Of a stretch of 64,000 bases of DNA, positions 41,950 to 50,046 are shown one piece after another; positions within the stretch are counted from its first letter, which is position 1; every line of letters starts with the position of its first letter. The stretch spans positions 186,001-250,000 of the forward strand of contig JBDNIY010000017.1 in the NCBI GenBank assembly GCA_041688015.1, read 5' to 3'. A model generated the notes under the pieces. The model ran no database searches. It was not told the origin of the DNA and saw nothing but the letters and a program-made list of their open reading frames with translations. The DNA is from Parvibaculum sp041688015. Lineage in GTDB: Bacteria > Pseudomonadota > Alphaproteobacteria > Parvibaculales > Parvibaculaceae. A program made the translations under genes and the position numbers.

Positions 41950-42135
41950 CCAGAGCGGCAAGTTCTGTGGTTGTGGCTCCTGGACCCCGGCCCACCTTTG
42001 ATGCGAGGAGGGCCGGGGCGGCAGCCGGGATTGCGGTCAAAAGAGGTGGAAGAAAGTGGTGGGCGTTAACACTTATTAATGGTGGGGCTCTAGACTAGGA
42101 TCGATCTTGGGCGTTGAGTTGGGTGGATCAGGTGT

Positions 42136-42804
42136 ATGGCAGCTGAGGTAACAGAAAAATCGCGGGCGGCATGGGTTCGGCCGATGTTGGACTGGGCCAC
42201 GATCAAAAAGGTCAAGGCCCGTCTGGTTGGCACGGTCGAACAAGCCCCCTCGCATGTCGGCGATGTTGAGCTGATGGCCATGAGCCGTGAGTTTTTTGCT
42301 TGGTGGCTGGAAGCGCGGGGGCCGCGCGCCATGCCGGGGGCGGATGATATGAGCCCGCGCGGGCTGGTGGAATTGCTGCCCTATTTTCGGATGCTGCGCT
42401 GGGAGGGCGAAGACTGTTTGGTCTTTCGCATCTTTGGTTCGGCACTGGCCGAGGCGACGGGATTTGATCTCACCGGGATGTGTACATTCGGCGAGGCCGA
42501 CTATCCCGGCAAGGCAGACGACAAGGCGCGGTTGAAGCTGATGCATACGCATCCTTGCGGCTTGTTGATGCATCGCGATCTGGTGGGGCCGGACGGCACA
42601 CCCTATAGCTGCGAGCTGATTAATCTGCCGGTGGCCGCGGGACCAGACGGCGGCAACCGGGTTGTCGGCACGGTGGTGACGCGCATGGCGGTGCCTGAAC
42701 ATGAAGTTGATTTCAAACTGGCCCCGCCTCTGACGCTGAGGCGCGCTAGATTTATTGATGTTGGCTTTGGTTTGCCAGACGCGGCGCGGACCTTGAGCGT
42801 TTGA
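42136..42804 (+). CDS. PAS_5-type PAS domain protein
   Basis: A 222-residue cytoplasmic protein of the alphaproteobacterial PAS_5 group. FFAWWLEARGPRAMPGADDM and LLPYFRMLRWEGEDCLVFRI with FGSALAEATGFDLTGM form the core; the C-terminal PPLTLRRARFIDVGFGLP is typical. These proteins are single PAS modules without an output domain; ligand and partner are unknown. Start ATG 42136; no promoter recognised. A fragment of a second copy follows directly (42809-42976), and the gene stands just after a repeat-rich gap. Confidence 0.85.
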   Translation: MAAEVTEKSRAAWVRPMLDWATIKKVKARLVGTVEQAPSHVGDVELMAMSREFFAWWLEARGPRAMPGADDMSPRGLVELLPYFRMLRWEGEDCLVFRIFGSALAEATGFDLTGMCTFGEADYPGKADDKARLKLMHTHPCGLLMHRDLVGPDGTPYSCELINLPVAAGPDGGNRVVGTVVTRMAVPEHEVDFKLAPPLTLRRARFIDVGFGLPDAARTLSV

Positions 42805-42808
42805 GCTT

Positions 42809-42976
42809 GCCAGCGCTGGTCGAGGCGATCGGATCGTTGGTACCATCGTGCCTTGTCAGACGTTTGATGAAACCGAACTTGATGTCACGCTGCGCGTGCC
42901 GCTGACTTTGCGACGCGCTGTGTTCATCGACATTGGACAAGGCATTGCCGCAGAAGCAAAGGCGTTGAGCTTCTAG
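42809..42976 (+). pseudogene. C-terminal remnant of a second PAS_5 gene
   Basis: Directly after the PAS gene, in the next reading frame, an open stretch encodes GDRIVGTIVPCQTFDETELD then VTLRVPLTLRRAVFIDIGQG and IAAEAKALSF, ending at TAG 42974-42976. It aligns with the last ~55 residues of the intact neighbour (NRVVGTVV..., PPLTLRRARFIDVGFGLP). No start codon or N-terminal part remains. This points to a former tandem pair reduced to one gene and a tail by deletion. Confidence 0.8.
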
Positions 42977-42982
42977 TTTTTC

Positions 42983-43960
42983 TTACGGGATCAACACCGT
43001 TGCACCAGTGGTCTTGCGCGATTCCAAATCGATATGCGCTTGAGCGGCGTCGGCGAGTTTGTAGCGCTGGCCGATCTCGACCTTGATGTGGCCACCGGCG
43101 ACAACATCAAAGAGGTCTTTGGCGACGGCGCGAAAATCAGCGTCAGTGATGGCGTAGTGGAACATGGTGGGGCGCGTCACATAGAGCGAGCCTTTGAGCG
43201 CCAGAATACCAAGATTAACATCGGTGACGGGGCCGGACGCATTGCCGAAGCTGGCGAGAAGCCCGCGTGGTGCCAAACAATCTAGCGACATGACAAATGT
43301 ATCTTTGCCAACGCCGTCATAGACGACGGGAAGTTTTTTGCCCTTTGTGATTTCGCCAACGCGGGCAGGCACATCTTCATTGCGGTAGTTGAGGACATGA
43401 TCGCAGCCATTGGCGCGCGCGATGGCGGCCTTGCCGTCAGAGCCGACCGTGCCGATGACAGTGGCGCCGAGGTGCTTTGCCCATTGCGTGGCGATCTGGC
43501 CGACGCCACCGGCCGCCGCGTGCCAGAGGATGGTATCGCCCGGCTTCACGACATAGGTTTGACGCAACAGGAATTGTGCCGTCATGCCTTTGAGCATCAT
43601 GGCGGCGGCCACCTCATCGGGCACGCCGTCGGGGAGTTTGACGGCGCGGGCGGCGGCAACGTTGGCGGCTTCAGCATAAGCGCCGATGGGGCCAGAGCCG
43701 TAAGCGACGCGGTCGCCGATTTTAAAACTGCTGACGCCTTCGCCGATCGCTTCAACGATGCCGGCGGCTTCCATGCCGAGGCCGGAGGGAAGCTTGACGG
43801 GATAGAGGCCCGAGCGGTGATAGGTGTCGATGTAATTGACGCCAATGGCGGTGTGACGCAGCGTGATCTCGCCTGCATTCGGTGCGCGCAAGTCGACATC
43901 GCGGTACTGCATGACTTCGGGCCCGCCCTGCGTGTCGATCTGAATGGCTTTGATTTTCAT
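42983..43960 (-). CDS. NADPH:quinone oxidoreductase (zeta-crystallin type)
   Basis: A 325-residue zinc-free medium-chain oxidoreductase. MKIKAIQIDTQGGPEVMQYR, GVNYIDTYHRSGLYPVKLPS, then the quinone reductase signature ILWHAAAGGVGQIATQWAKH with the NADP loop AAGGVG, and YDGVGKDTFVMSLDCLAP. It fits the QorA subgroup, reducing quinones or alkenals; the true substrate is open. ATG 43960 with AAAGGATC upstream gives the family start. It converges with the PAS remnant and heads leftward alone. Confidence 0.88.
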   Translation of the reverse strand: MKIKAIQIDTQGGPEVMQYRDVDLRAPNAGEITLRHTAIGVNYIDTYHRSGLYPVKLPSGLGMEAAGIVEAIGEGVSSFKIGDRVAYGSGPIGAYAEAANVAAARAVKLPDGVPDEVAAAMMLKGMTAQFLLRQTYVVKPGDTILWHAAAGGVGQIATQWAKHLGATVIGTVGSDGKAAIARANGCDHVLNYRNEDVPARVGEITKGKKLPVVYDGVGKDTFVMSLDCLAPRGLLASFGNASGPVTDVNLGILALKGSLYVTRPTMFHYAITDADFRAVAKDLFDVVAGGHIKVEIGQRYKLADAAQAHIDLESRKTTGATVLIP

Positions 43961-44001
43961 TTTTTGATCCTTTGATTCTGGGCATAGGGCAGCGAGGGTT
44001 T

Positions 44002-44778
44002 TCAGGAAGCCAGTTTGTTGACGCCGGGATGGGAGCCCGCGCGCTGAGGGAGCAGGAAGATGCATCCGACAATGAATATTCCAAGCACCAGTGAGGCGAG
44101 CGGACGGCTCAGGGCGAGGCCGCCATCAGCCAGCGGTTTGTCGAGAAAATCGCCGACTGTGGCCCCCAGCGGACGCGTGAGAATGAAGGCCGCCCAGAAA
44201 AGGGTCACATGTGAAACCTTGGTCCGATAATAGAGCAGGGCGACGATGGCCAGCGCAGCCCCGAAGACGAGAGCGCTGCCGCTATACCCAAGGCCGGTGT
44301 CGTTGGCCACCCAGTCGCCCAGAGCGGTGCCGAGGGTCTGGGAAAAAGTGATCGCCGCCCAGTAAAAGGCTTCGGCTTTTGGGGTCGAGATCGTGTTGAC
44401 CGAGATGGTACCCAGCGAGCGGTACCAGAGCCAGAGAGTGACCGCGAGGCAGGCGACCAGGAGGGTTGTGCCGCCGAGATAACCGATACCAAGGGAGCGG
44501 TCGGCGAAGTCGGCAAGTGTCGTTCCGGCGGTTGTTGAGGCGACGATGGTGGCCCAGTAGATGACCGGGTGAAATTTTTTCGCGCGGATCTGGACGATGA
44601 CGAGAGCGATGAGAAGCGTCGCGAAGATCGCTGTGCCGATGAGATAGCCAAGGTTCATCGTCATGGTGACGGTATCGCCGCCGGTCTCGCCAAGTGTTGT
44701 GGCAGCGATCTTGATGACCCAGAAAATGAGAGTGACTTCCGGCACCTTGCTCATGATTTTGTCGGCTGTGTCGTTCAT
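44002..44778 (-). CDS. COG4705-type membrane protein with four internal repeats
   Basis: A 258-residue integral membrane protein with about eight helices arranged as four copies of a two-helix unit. Each contains an LGxxxGD-like turn: TTLGETGGDTVTMTMNLGYL, TTAGTTLADFADRSLGIGYL, QTLGTALGDWVANDTGLGYS and RPLGATVGDFLDKPLADGGL. This matches the uncharacterised COG4705 membrane-anchored family. The repeat turns rich in Gly, Thr and Asp may bind a ligand or ion (inference). ATG 44778 is preferred to 44829. Confidence 0.78.
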   Translation of the reverse strand: MNDTADKIMSKVPEVTLIFWVIKIAATTLGETGGDTVTMTMNLGYLIGTAIFATLLIALVIVQIRAKKFHPVIYWATIVASTTAGTTLADFADRSLGIGYLGGTTLLVACLAVTLWLWYRSLGTISVNTISTPKAEAFYWAAITFSQTLGTALGDWVANDTGLGYSGSALVFGAALAIVALLYYRTKVSHVTLFWAAFILTRPLGATVGDFLDKPLADGGLALSRPLASLVLGIFIVGCIFLLPQRAGSHPGVNKLAS

Positions 44779-44853
44779 TTTGACTTTCGAGGGAATAACT
44801 CTCTGGTGAGCGGGCCTGAGCGGGTCCATCTGGCGGCGGCGAGGCGAGATCAG

Positions 44854-45546
44854 TTAGGCCAGATGCTTTTTGAGGAAGGCGAGCGTGCGCTCATTGGCAT
44901 CGGTGGCGGCCTGCTTGTCGTAATGCGCGCCTCCGAGGCGGGCGAAGGCATGGTCGCAGTCTGGATATTGATGCAGCGTGACGTGCGAATTTTCGTTGAG
45001 ACCGGCGACCATCTGGGCTTGGGCCTCGGGGTTGACGAATTCGTCTTTGCCCGCGATGTGCAGCATGAGGGGTTTTTTGATGCCCTTGGCGTCATCGAGT
45101 TTGGTGTTGATGGAGACCCCATAAAAGCCAACCGTGGCATCGACTGAGGTGTGGCAGGCAGTGAGATAGGCCATCAACCCGCCAAGGCAATAGCCGACCG
45201 CGCCGACCTTGCCGTTGGTCATGGGGCGAAGCGTGTCGATGGTCGCCTTGATGTCGATGACGCCGGTGTCCGCGTTGAACTTGCCAAACAGGTCAAAGGC
45301 CTTGGCCCAGTCGGCTTCGGATTGGTCGGTGATATCGACGCCGGGCTCCAAACGCCAGAACAGGTCAGGCGCAAGTGCGACGAAACCCTTGGCGGCCAAG
45401 TCGTCGGCGATGTCGCGCATCACCTTGTTGACGCCGAAAATTTCTTGGATGACGACCACGCCGGGGCCTGTGCCCGAAGCGGGTTTGGCCAGATAGCCTG
45501 AAAAATCGCCGTCGGGGCCTTTGATCGTGATGGTTGTGCCGGTCAT
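44854..45546 (-). CDS. Dienelactone hydrolase family protein
   Basis: A 230-residue alpha/beta hydrolase. Nucleophile Cys120 in VGAVGYCLGGLM, acid in IAGKDEFVNPEAQAQMV and His in DCDHAFARLGG form the Cys-Asp-His triad of carboxymethylenebutenolidase. VVVIQEIFGVNKVMRDIADD is a second hallmark. No catechol-degradation genes are near, so it may hydrolyse other lactones or esters. The 112 bases to its left-hand neighbour on the other side hold no gene. Start ATG 45546 with AAGGAG eight bases upstream. Confidence 0.88.
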   Translation of the reverse strand: MTGTTITIKGPDGDFSGYLAKPASGTGPGVVVIQEIFGVNKVMRDIADDLAAKGFVALAPDLFWRLEPGVDITDQSEADWAKAFDLFGKFNADTGVIDIKATIDTLRPMTNGKVGAVGYCLGGLMAYLTACHTSVDATVGFYGVSINTKLDDAKGIKKPLMLHIAGKDEFVNPEAQAQMVAGLNENSHVTLHQYPDCDHAFARLGGAHYDKQAATDANERTLAFLKKHLA

Positions 45547-45658
45547 GGGGGGTCACTCCTTGCAGCTGAATGGATGCTGGGAAGGACTTTAGCGGCGCGA
45601 TCAGCACGATGCGAGGGTGGCGTCGTGTTATTTCAGAGGAAAGAGCCGATGCGAGGAT

Positions 45659-45820
45659 TTAGGCCGCGTGGGGGAGATGGTCGTTTGCGGCCCGAGTGCT
45701 GCGGGCCAATTTAGTGGCGCGGGCGGCCTTGCGGTTGCTGTGGTCGTCAAGCGAGAGCGGGGCGAGAGCTACGTTCAGAGCATCAAAGTAAGTACGGGCA
45801 TAGAAGCCGAGGGAGTTCAT
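45659..45820 (-). CDS. Small basic protein divergent from LysR
   Basis: A 53-codon frame starting ATG 45820 (MNSLGFYARTYFDALNVALA) and ending SLDDHSNRKAARATKLARST then RAANDHLPHAA at TAA 45659. An amphipathic N-terminal helix followed by a basic Arg/Lys/Asn tail looks protein-like, and codon use fits neighbouring genes. It points away from a GcvA-type LysR gene, the usual position of a target controlled by the adjacent regulator. The ribosome site is weak (GGTGA). I do not recognise the family. No competing gene exists on either strand here. Confidence 0.5.
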   Translation of the reverse strand: MNSLGFYARTYFDALNVALAPLSLDDHSNRKAARATKLARSTRAANDHLPHAA

Positions 45821-45916
45821 TTTAATCACCAGTTGTAAGCGTGACTGTGAGATAGAGTGTCAAGATTGGCTTTGCAATTGGTGACTTGTAACCACAGTTG
45901 TGAGAATATCTAACAT
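45821..45916. promoter_or_regulatory. Divergent promoter region of the small gene and LysR
   Basis: CAGTTGTAAG (45830-45839) and CAGTTGTGAG (45895-45904) are near-identical direct repeats 65 bases apart, and GACTTGTAACCACAG lies beside the second. They are candidates for LysR binding between divergent genes. Confidence 0.4.
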
Positions 45917-46888
45917 ATGAGCCTTCGTCGATTACCTCCGCTGAACGCCCTTAGGGCCTTTGAAGCCGCAGCGCGCCACGGAAATTTCACCCGCGCGGCC
46001 GACGAACTGCATGTGACGCATGCTGCGATTAGCCATCAGGTGCGGGCTTTGGAGGAGGAGGCGGGGGTTGCGCTATTTCATCGCACTGGGCGTGCTGTGG
46101 TGCTGACGGACGTGGGGCGCGCCCTTTTGCCATCGCTGACGGCCGGGTTTGACCAGATGGCGGAGGGCTGGGCGCTGACACGGGGCGAGGTGGGCGGGCC
46201 GGTGACGGTGTCGGTGGAGCCAAGCTTTGCGGCAAGGTGGTTGGTGCTGCGGCTGGGGCGGTTCAGCCGGGCCTATAGCGACATCGAATTGCGCCTGGTG
46301 CCTTCGTCTGAGGTGACGGACTTTGACCGTCAGGATGTGGACATTGCCATCCGCTATGGGTTGGGTGGCTGGGACGGCGTGACCAGCGAGCGGTTGTTTG
46401 AGGCGACCGTCTATCCCGTCTGTTCGCCGGATTTTTTACAATGGGCGACCGACATAGGCCGACCGCTGACGACGCCTGCTGACCTGCGCTATCACACGCT
46501 GTTGCATGAAGAGACGGTGAGCCATTGGCAGGACTGGCTCCGGGCAGCGGGCGTGGCGCTGGAACCTTGGACAGCGCGCGGGCCGCTGTTTGTCGAAGCC
46601 TCGCTCGCCTTGCAGGCGGCAGCCGCCGCGCAAGGGGTGGCGCTGGGTAATGATCCGCTGGCGATGTCTGATCTGACGGACGGGCGGTTGGTGCGGCTAT
46701 TCGATCTCGAAACGCCTGACGATGAAGGCTATTGGTTGGTCTATCCTGAACGCAGTGCGCGCAAGGCCAAGGTGCAGGCCTTTCGCAACTGGATCCGCGA
46801 GGAAGCTGGATTGCCCTTGGCTGAGATCGAGGGTTTGAAAGAGATCGGGCGGGGCAAGGCCAAGAAGCCGCCGACGCTTGAGACGTGA
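45917..46888 (+). CDS. GcvA-like LysR family transcription regulator
   Basis: A 323-residue LysR regulator. The winged HTH (residues 1-65) is RRLPPLNALRAFEAAARHGN, then FTRAADELHVTHAAISHQVR, and the GcvA-group signature VEPSFAARWLVLRLGRF begins the ligand domain. Typical C-terminus GYWLVYPERSARKAKVQAFR. Effector and regulon unknown; the divergent 53-residue gene and the GNAT gene just behind are likely neighbours under its control. ATG 45917 is clear. A Lys/Pro-rich tail of ~20 residues is longer than usual. Confidence 0.9.
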   Translation: MSLRRLPPLNALRAFEAAARHGNFTRAADELHVTHAAISHQVRALEEEAGVALFHRTGRAVVLTDVGRALLPSLTAGFDQMAEGWALTRGEVGGPVTVSVEPSFAARWLVLRLGRFSRAYSDIELRLVPSSEVTDFDRQDVDIAIRYGLGGWDGVTSERLFEATVYPVCSPDFLQWATDIGRPLTTPADLRYHTLLHEETVSHWQDWLRAAGVALEPWTARGPLFVEASLALQAAAAAQGVALGNDPLAMSDLTDGRLVRLFDLETPDDEGYWLVYPERSARKAKVQAFRNWIREEAGLPLAEIEGLKEIGRGKAKKPPTLET

Positions 46889-46913
46889 CGGTGTGACGGG
46901 GACGGAGAGCAAG

Positions 46914-47507
46914 ATGGTTGGGGAGAAAGTGCGTGGACTTACGCATGTCCGTATTGCGCGGCGCGATGATGCGAAAGCGATTGCCGATATCTATCGTCCC
47001 TTTGTGCGCGACACGGTGATCTCGTTTGAAACGGTGCCGCCGGACGAGGCGGAGATGGCGGCGCGGATTGAAAAAATTCTGAGCCGCTTTCCTTGGCTTG
47101 TTTTTGAGCAAGCGGGTGAGGTGTTGGGCTATGCCTATGGCAGTCCGCATCGTGATCGCGCGGCTTATCAATGGGCGGCGGAAGCCGGGATTTATATTGC
47201 GCCCACAGCGCATCGGCGCGGGGTGGGTGCGGCACTTTATACGATGCTGTTTGAAGCGTTGCGGCTGCAGGGGTTTCACCGCGTCTATGGCGGCATCACG
47301 CTGCCGAATGCGGCGAGCATTGGTTTGCATGAAGCACATGGGTTCAAGCCCATTGGGACTTACGGTGAGGTTGGTTTTAAATTCGATGCTTGGCACAGCG
47401 TCGGTTGGTGGGCGCTTGAACTTGGCGCGTCGTCTGCGCCGACACCGCCTGCGGTTTTCACGCCGGAGATTTTTGACAAAGCCATGACAAACGTATCGGC
47501 AGTCTGA
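46914..47507 (+). CDS. GNAT N-acetyltransferase (phosphinothricin/MnaT type)
   Basis: A 197-residue acetyltransferase. RIARRDDAKAIADIYRPFVR and DTVISFETVPPDEAEMAARI with GYAYGSPHRDRAAYQWAAE are typical of the phosphinothricin/methionine-sulfoximine acetyltransferase group. The acetyl-CoA site is HRRGVGAALYTMLFEAL, then GFHRVYGGITLPNAASIGLHEAHGF in two halves. ATG 46914 has GGAGAG five bases upstream; a TTG at 46878 overlaps lysR. Its TGA directly abuts the stop of the convergent gene (TGATCA). Natural substrate unknown. Confidence 0.88.
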   Translation: MVGEKVRGLTHVRIARRDDAKAIADIYRPFVRDTVISFETVPPDEAEMAARIEKILSRFPWLVFEQAGEVLGYAYGSPHRDRAAYQWAAEAGIYIAPTAHRRGVGAALYTMLFEALRLQGFHRVYGGITLPNAASIGLHEAHGFKPIGTYGEVGFKFDAWHSVGWWALELGASSAPTPPAVFTPEIFDKAMTNVSAV

Positions 47508-49532
47508 TCAAGCCTCGCTGCGTGTGTTTGTGAGTGTGAAGGTGAGCGCTTTGACATCGGTGATCGGCAGCGAGCAGGTCTCGCCACGGCAGACATAGGC
47601 TGTGGGCAATCCGTCGCGTTTGGTCTTGCCATGCGCAGGATGAGACGTGGGGAGGCGCGCGCCGTCGGGCACGCGCATGAGGACGCGGGTGGGCAGTGCA
47701 AGCGCGAGCACGGCTTTGGCCATGGCGGCGGTTTCGGTGGCCGTGCCGACCAGCACGATTTGAAGCGGGGCGAGCCGCATGGCAAAGCTCGCAAGGTAGG
47801 AGCCGAGCGGAAAGATGTTGTGGCTGAGCTCGCCGGCAAAGCTGCGAATGAGCTCGTCGGCGCGGGTCTGCCAATGGGGGTTGCCGGTGAGGAGCGCGAG
47901 TTTGGTCAAAAGGCCCGGCAGCGTTCCGTTGGCGGCAGGCGTTGCATTATCCGATACGCTACGTGTACGGACGATCAAGGCTTCGGCGTCATCAGCGGTG
48001 AAAAAGTAGCCGCCTAACGTGTCGTCATGGTAATGCGCATCGAGGTCTTGGGCGAAGCGTTCGGCGGTGACGATGTAGGTGGTTTTGCCGGTGACTTCGG
48101 CGAGCATTAAGCCCGCATCCATCATATTGGCAAGATCATCTGACATAGCGCGATGCTGGAGGCGGCCAGCGCGATAGGCGTGGTGGAGGCGGCCAGCTTT
48201 CATCATTTTGGTGGCGACGAAATTCCATGCGCGTTCGGCAGCGGCGATCCAATCGGGTTCGCTAAGGGCGGCCCCTGCTTCGGCAAGTGCGGCGATCATC
48301 AAACCATTCCAGTCGGCGAGAATTTTATCATCGAACCCGGGACGAATGCGGGGCGCGCGGGCGGCAAAGAGTTTGGCGCGCAGTGGTATGAGCGTTTCTT
48401 CTTCGGCCTCGCTGAAAGGCTCGTCGGCGCGGGCGAGGCGATTGAGGATATTTGTTTCCTCCCAATTGCCGTGGGCGCTGACGTCATAAGTGGATTTGAA
48501 GAGCAGGGCATCTGCACCGAGCAGCGCGTCGACTTGGGCCTCGCTCCAGACATAGAATTTGCCTTCGACGCCTTCGCTATCGGCATCAAGCGAGGCGGCA
48601 AATGCACCATCCACCATCATTTCACGCAAGAGCCAGCCAATGGTTTCGCGGATGCGGCGGGCATAGAGCGGCTTTTTCGTTTCCGCCCAAGCAGAAGTGA
48701 GAAGACGGACAAGCTGGGCGTTGTCGTAGAGCATTTTTTCAAAATGCGGAGCGAGCCAGCGGTCGTCGACGGAATAGCGGGCAAAGCCGCCGCCGAGGTG
48801 GTCGTAGATGCCGCCCTCGCAGATATGGTCGAGGGTCTTTTGGACCGCTGCGCCGAGATCGGCACGGGCGCCACGCAGATGCATATGCCAGAGGAACTGG
48901 ATCAAAGGCGTCTGGGGGAATTTGGGCGCGCCCTTGATGCCGCCGTGGGTGGGGTCCATGAGACCCAGAAAGTTATCGGCGACCGTGTCGAGCATCTGGG
49001 CGGTGGGCTCGCCGGGATGGGCATGGGCAGCTTGCGCGGCCAAGGCCTCGATGATACCCGCCCGGTTTTGTTCGATTTTGTCAGGCTCATTGTGAAACAG
49101 GCGAGCGATTTCCTGCATCAGCGGCACGAAGCCGGGCCGACCATAGTTTGGTTCTTTGGGGAAATAGGTGCCGCCCCAGAAGGGTTCACCATCGGGGGTG
49201 AGAAACATGGTGAGCGGCCAGCCGCCTTGCTCGCCCAGCAGATGCAGCGCGTTCATATAGATCGTGTCGATGTCGGGGCGTTCTTCGCGGTCAACCTTGA
49301 TGGGGATGAAGAGGTCGTTCATGACGGCGGCGACGCCTTCGTCTTCAAAACTCTCATGCGCCATGACATGGCACCAATGGCAAGCGGCATAGCCGATGGA
49401 AAGCAGGATGGGTTTGTTTTGGGCTTTGGCTTGCGCTAAGGCGTCGGGCCCCCAGGGTCGCCAATGCACCGGGTTGTCTTTGTGCTGGAGCAGATAGGGG
49501 CTGGTTTCGGCGTCGAGAAAATTACGTGACAT
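47508..49532 (-). CDS. DUF255 thioredoxin-fold protein with glycosidase-like domain
   Basis: A 674-residue YyaL/SPATA20-like protein. The N-terminal thioredoxin domain has NPVHWRPWGPDAL and the unusual active site ACHWCHVMAHESFED (CHWC at 51-54), plus VDREERPDID. The remainder is a six-hairpin-like alpha/alpha barrel: GGIYDHLGGGFARYSVDDRW, HFEKMLYDNAQLVRLL and ADWNGLMIAALAEAG. Function unknown; predicted redox or carbohydrate-linked roles are inference. Full length, no breaks. Converges with GNAT with directly abutting stops. Confidence 0.9.
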   Translation of the reverse strand: MSRNFLDAETSPYLLQHKDNPVHWRPWGPDALAQAKAQNKPILLSIGYAACHWCHVMAHESFEDEGVAAVMNDLFIPIKVDREERPDIDTIYMNALHLLGEQGGWPLTMFLTPDGEPFWGGTYFPKEPNYGRPGFVPLMQEIARLFHNEPDKIEQNRAGIIEALAAQAAHAHPGEPTAQMLDTVADNFLGLMDPTHGGIKGAPKFPQTPLIQFLWHMHLRGARADLGAAVQKTLDHICEGGIYDHLGGGFARYSVDDRWLAPHFEKMLYDNAQLVRLLTSAWAETKKPLYARRIRETIGWLLREMMVDGAFAASLDADSEGVEGKFYVWSEAQVDALLGADALLFKSTYDVSAHGNWEETNILNRLARADEPFSEAEEETLIPLRAKLFAARAPRIRPGFDDKILADWNGLMIAALAEAGAALSEPDWIAAAERAWNFVATKMMKAGRLHHAYRAGRLQHRAMSDDLANMMDAGLMLAEVTGKTTYIVTAERFAQDLDAHYHDDTLGGYFFTADDAEALIVRTRSVSDNATPAANGTLPGLLTKLALLTGNPHWQTRADELIRSFAGELSHNIFPLGSYLASFAMRLAPLQIVLVGTATETAAMAKAVLALALPTRVLMRVPDGARLPTSHPAHGKTKRDGLPTAYVCRGETCSLPITDVKALTFTLTNTRSEA

Positions 49533-49585
49533 GAGGGCGTCCGGCGATTCATTTTGGAGGCGTTAGGTGAGGGTGTCACTCTGGT

Positions 49586-49614
49586 CTAACATATGTGGGG
49601 ACTAACATATGTGG
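49586..49614 (+). repeat. 16-bp period repeat before the DUF6489 gene
   Basis: CTAACATATGTGG stands at 49586-49598 and 49602-49614, exact 13-base copies, each containing the palindrome CATATG. It lies 34 bases before the next start codon and could be a tandem operator. Confidence 0.75.
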
Positions 49615-49647
49615 TTATGTAGCAGGGTTTGAGAAAGAGATCGGACG

Positions 49648-49929
49648 ATGAAAGTCAGCATTGATGTGGATCTGTCGCCAGAAGAAGCGCGACGCCTGAT
49701 GGGACTGCCGGACCTTGAGCCGATGCAGCAACGGCTGTTGGGCCAACTTGAAAAACAGGTGGCCTCGAACCTGTCCTTTATGGACCCAGAGTCGCTGGTA
49801 AAATCGGTATTGCCGATGGGCGCACAGGGGCTGGAGCAAGTGCAAAACTTGCTCTGGGGTTTGGCGCGCTCTGCAACCGGCGGAAAAGGTGCGGCTAAAG
49901 GCACGAAGAAGACTGACAAGTCTGAGTGA
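49648..49929 (+). CDS. DUF6489 family small protein
   Basis: A 93-residue protein starting MKVSIDVDLSPEEARRLMGL then PDLEPMQQRLLGQLEKQV, with a helical middle and a Lys-rich tail (GGKGAAKGTKKTDKSE). It matches the alphaproteobacterial DUF6489 pattern (D-x-TPEEAR-x-LGLPD). Many relatives occur with mnmE or parAB neighbours; the function is unknown. Start ATG 49648. It lies 117 bases before mnmE. Confidence 0.78.
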   Translation: MKVSIDVDLSPEEARRLMGLPDLEPMQQRLLGQLEKQVASNLSFMDPESLVKSVLPMGAQGLEQVQNLLWGLARSATGGKGAAKGTKKTDKSE

Positions 49930-49938
49930 CTTTTTGAG

Positions 49939-49987
49939 CGCTCAGTTTGTGCGGTCAGTTTATGCGGTCCGTTGGGCGTTCAGTGCG
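49939..49987 (+). repeat. Four diverged ~13-bp units between DUF6489 and mnmE
   Basis: CGCTCAGTTTGTG, CGGTCAGTTTATG, CGGTCCGTTGGG and CGTTCAGTGCG follow each other. Units one and two share 11 of 13 bases; the last two are more worn. Confidence 0.65.
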
Positions 49988-50046
49988 AAAAGAGTTCAAC
50001 TGCCGCAGACACTCTTTTAATTTGTAGTTTTAGGGATCGATTCGGT

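Larger units (their letters stand above)
41548..42135. other. Repeat-rich gap between rho and the PAS gene
   Basis: 588 bases without a gene. After the rho terminator come three palindromic elements (41626, 41694, 41927), a doubled 27-bp repeat (41811-41874) and a fourth GC-rich imperfect inverted repeat around 41978-42020. It looks like a landing place for dispersed short repeats. Confidence 0.65.

Noticed and set aside
42076..42846. 256-residue leftward frame opposite the PAS gene
   Set aside because: Antisense to a clear PAS_5 protein; no recognisable motif.
46263..47396. 377-residue leftward frame opposite lysR and GNAT
   Set aside because: Pro/Arg/His-rich composition and complete overlap with two well-supported genes.
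48153..49439. 428-residue plus-strand frame inside the DUF255 gene
   Set aside because: Exact antisense shadow of the intact gene at 47508-49532, created by high GC at third positions.
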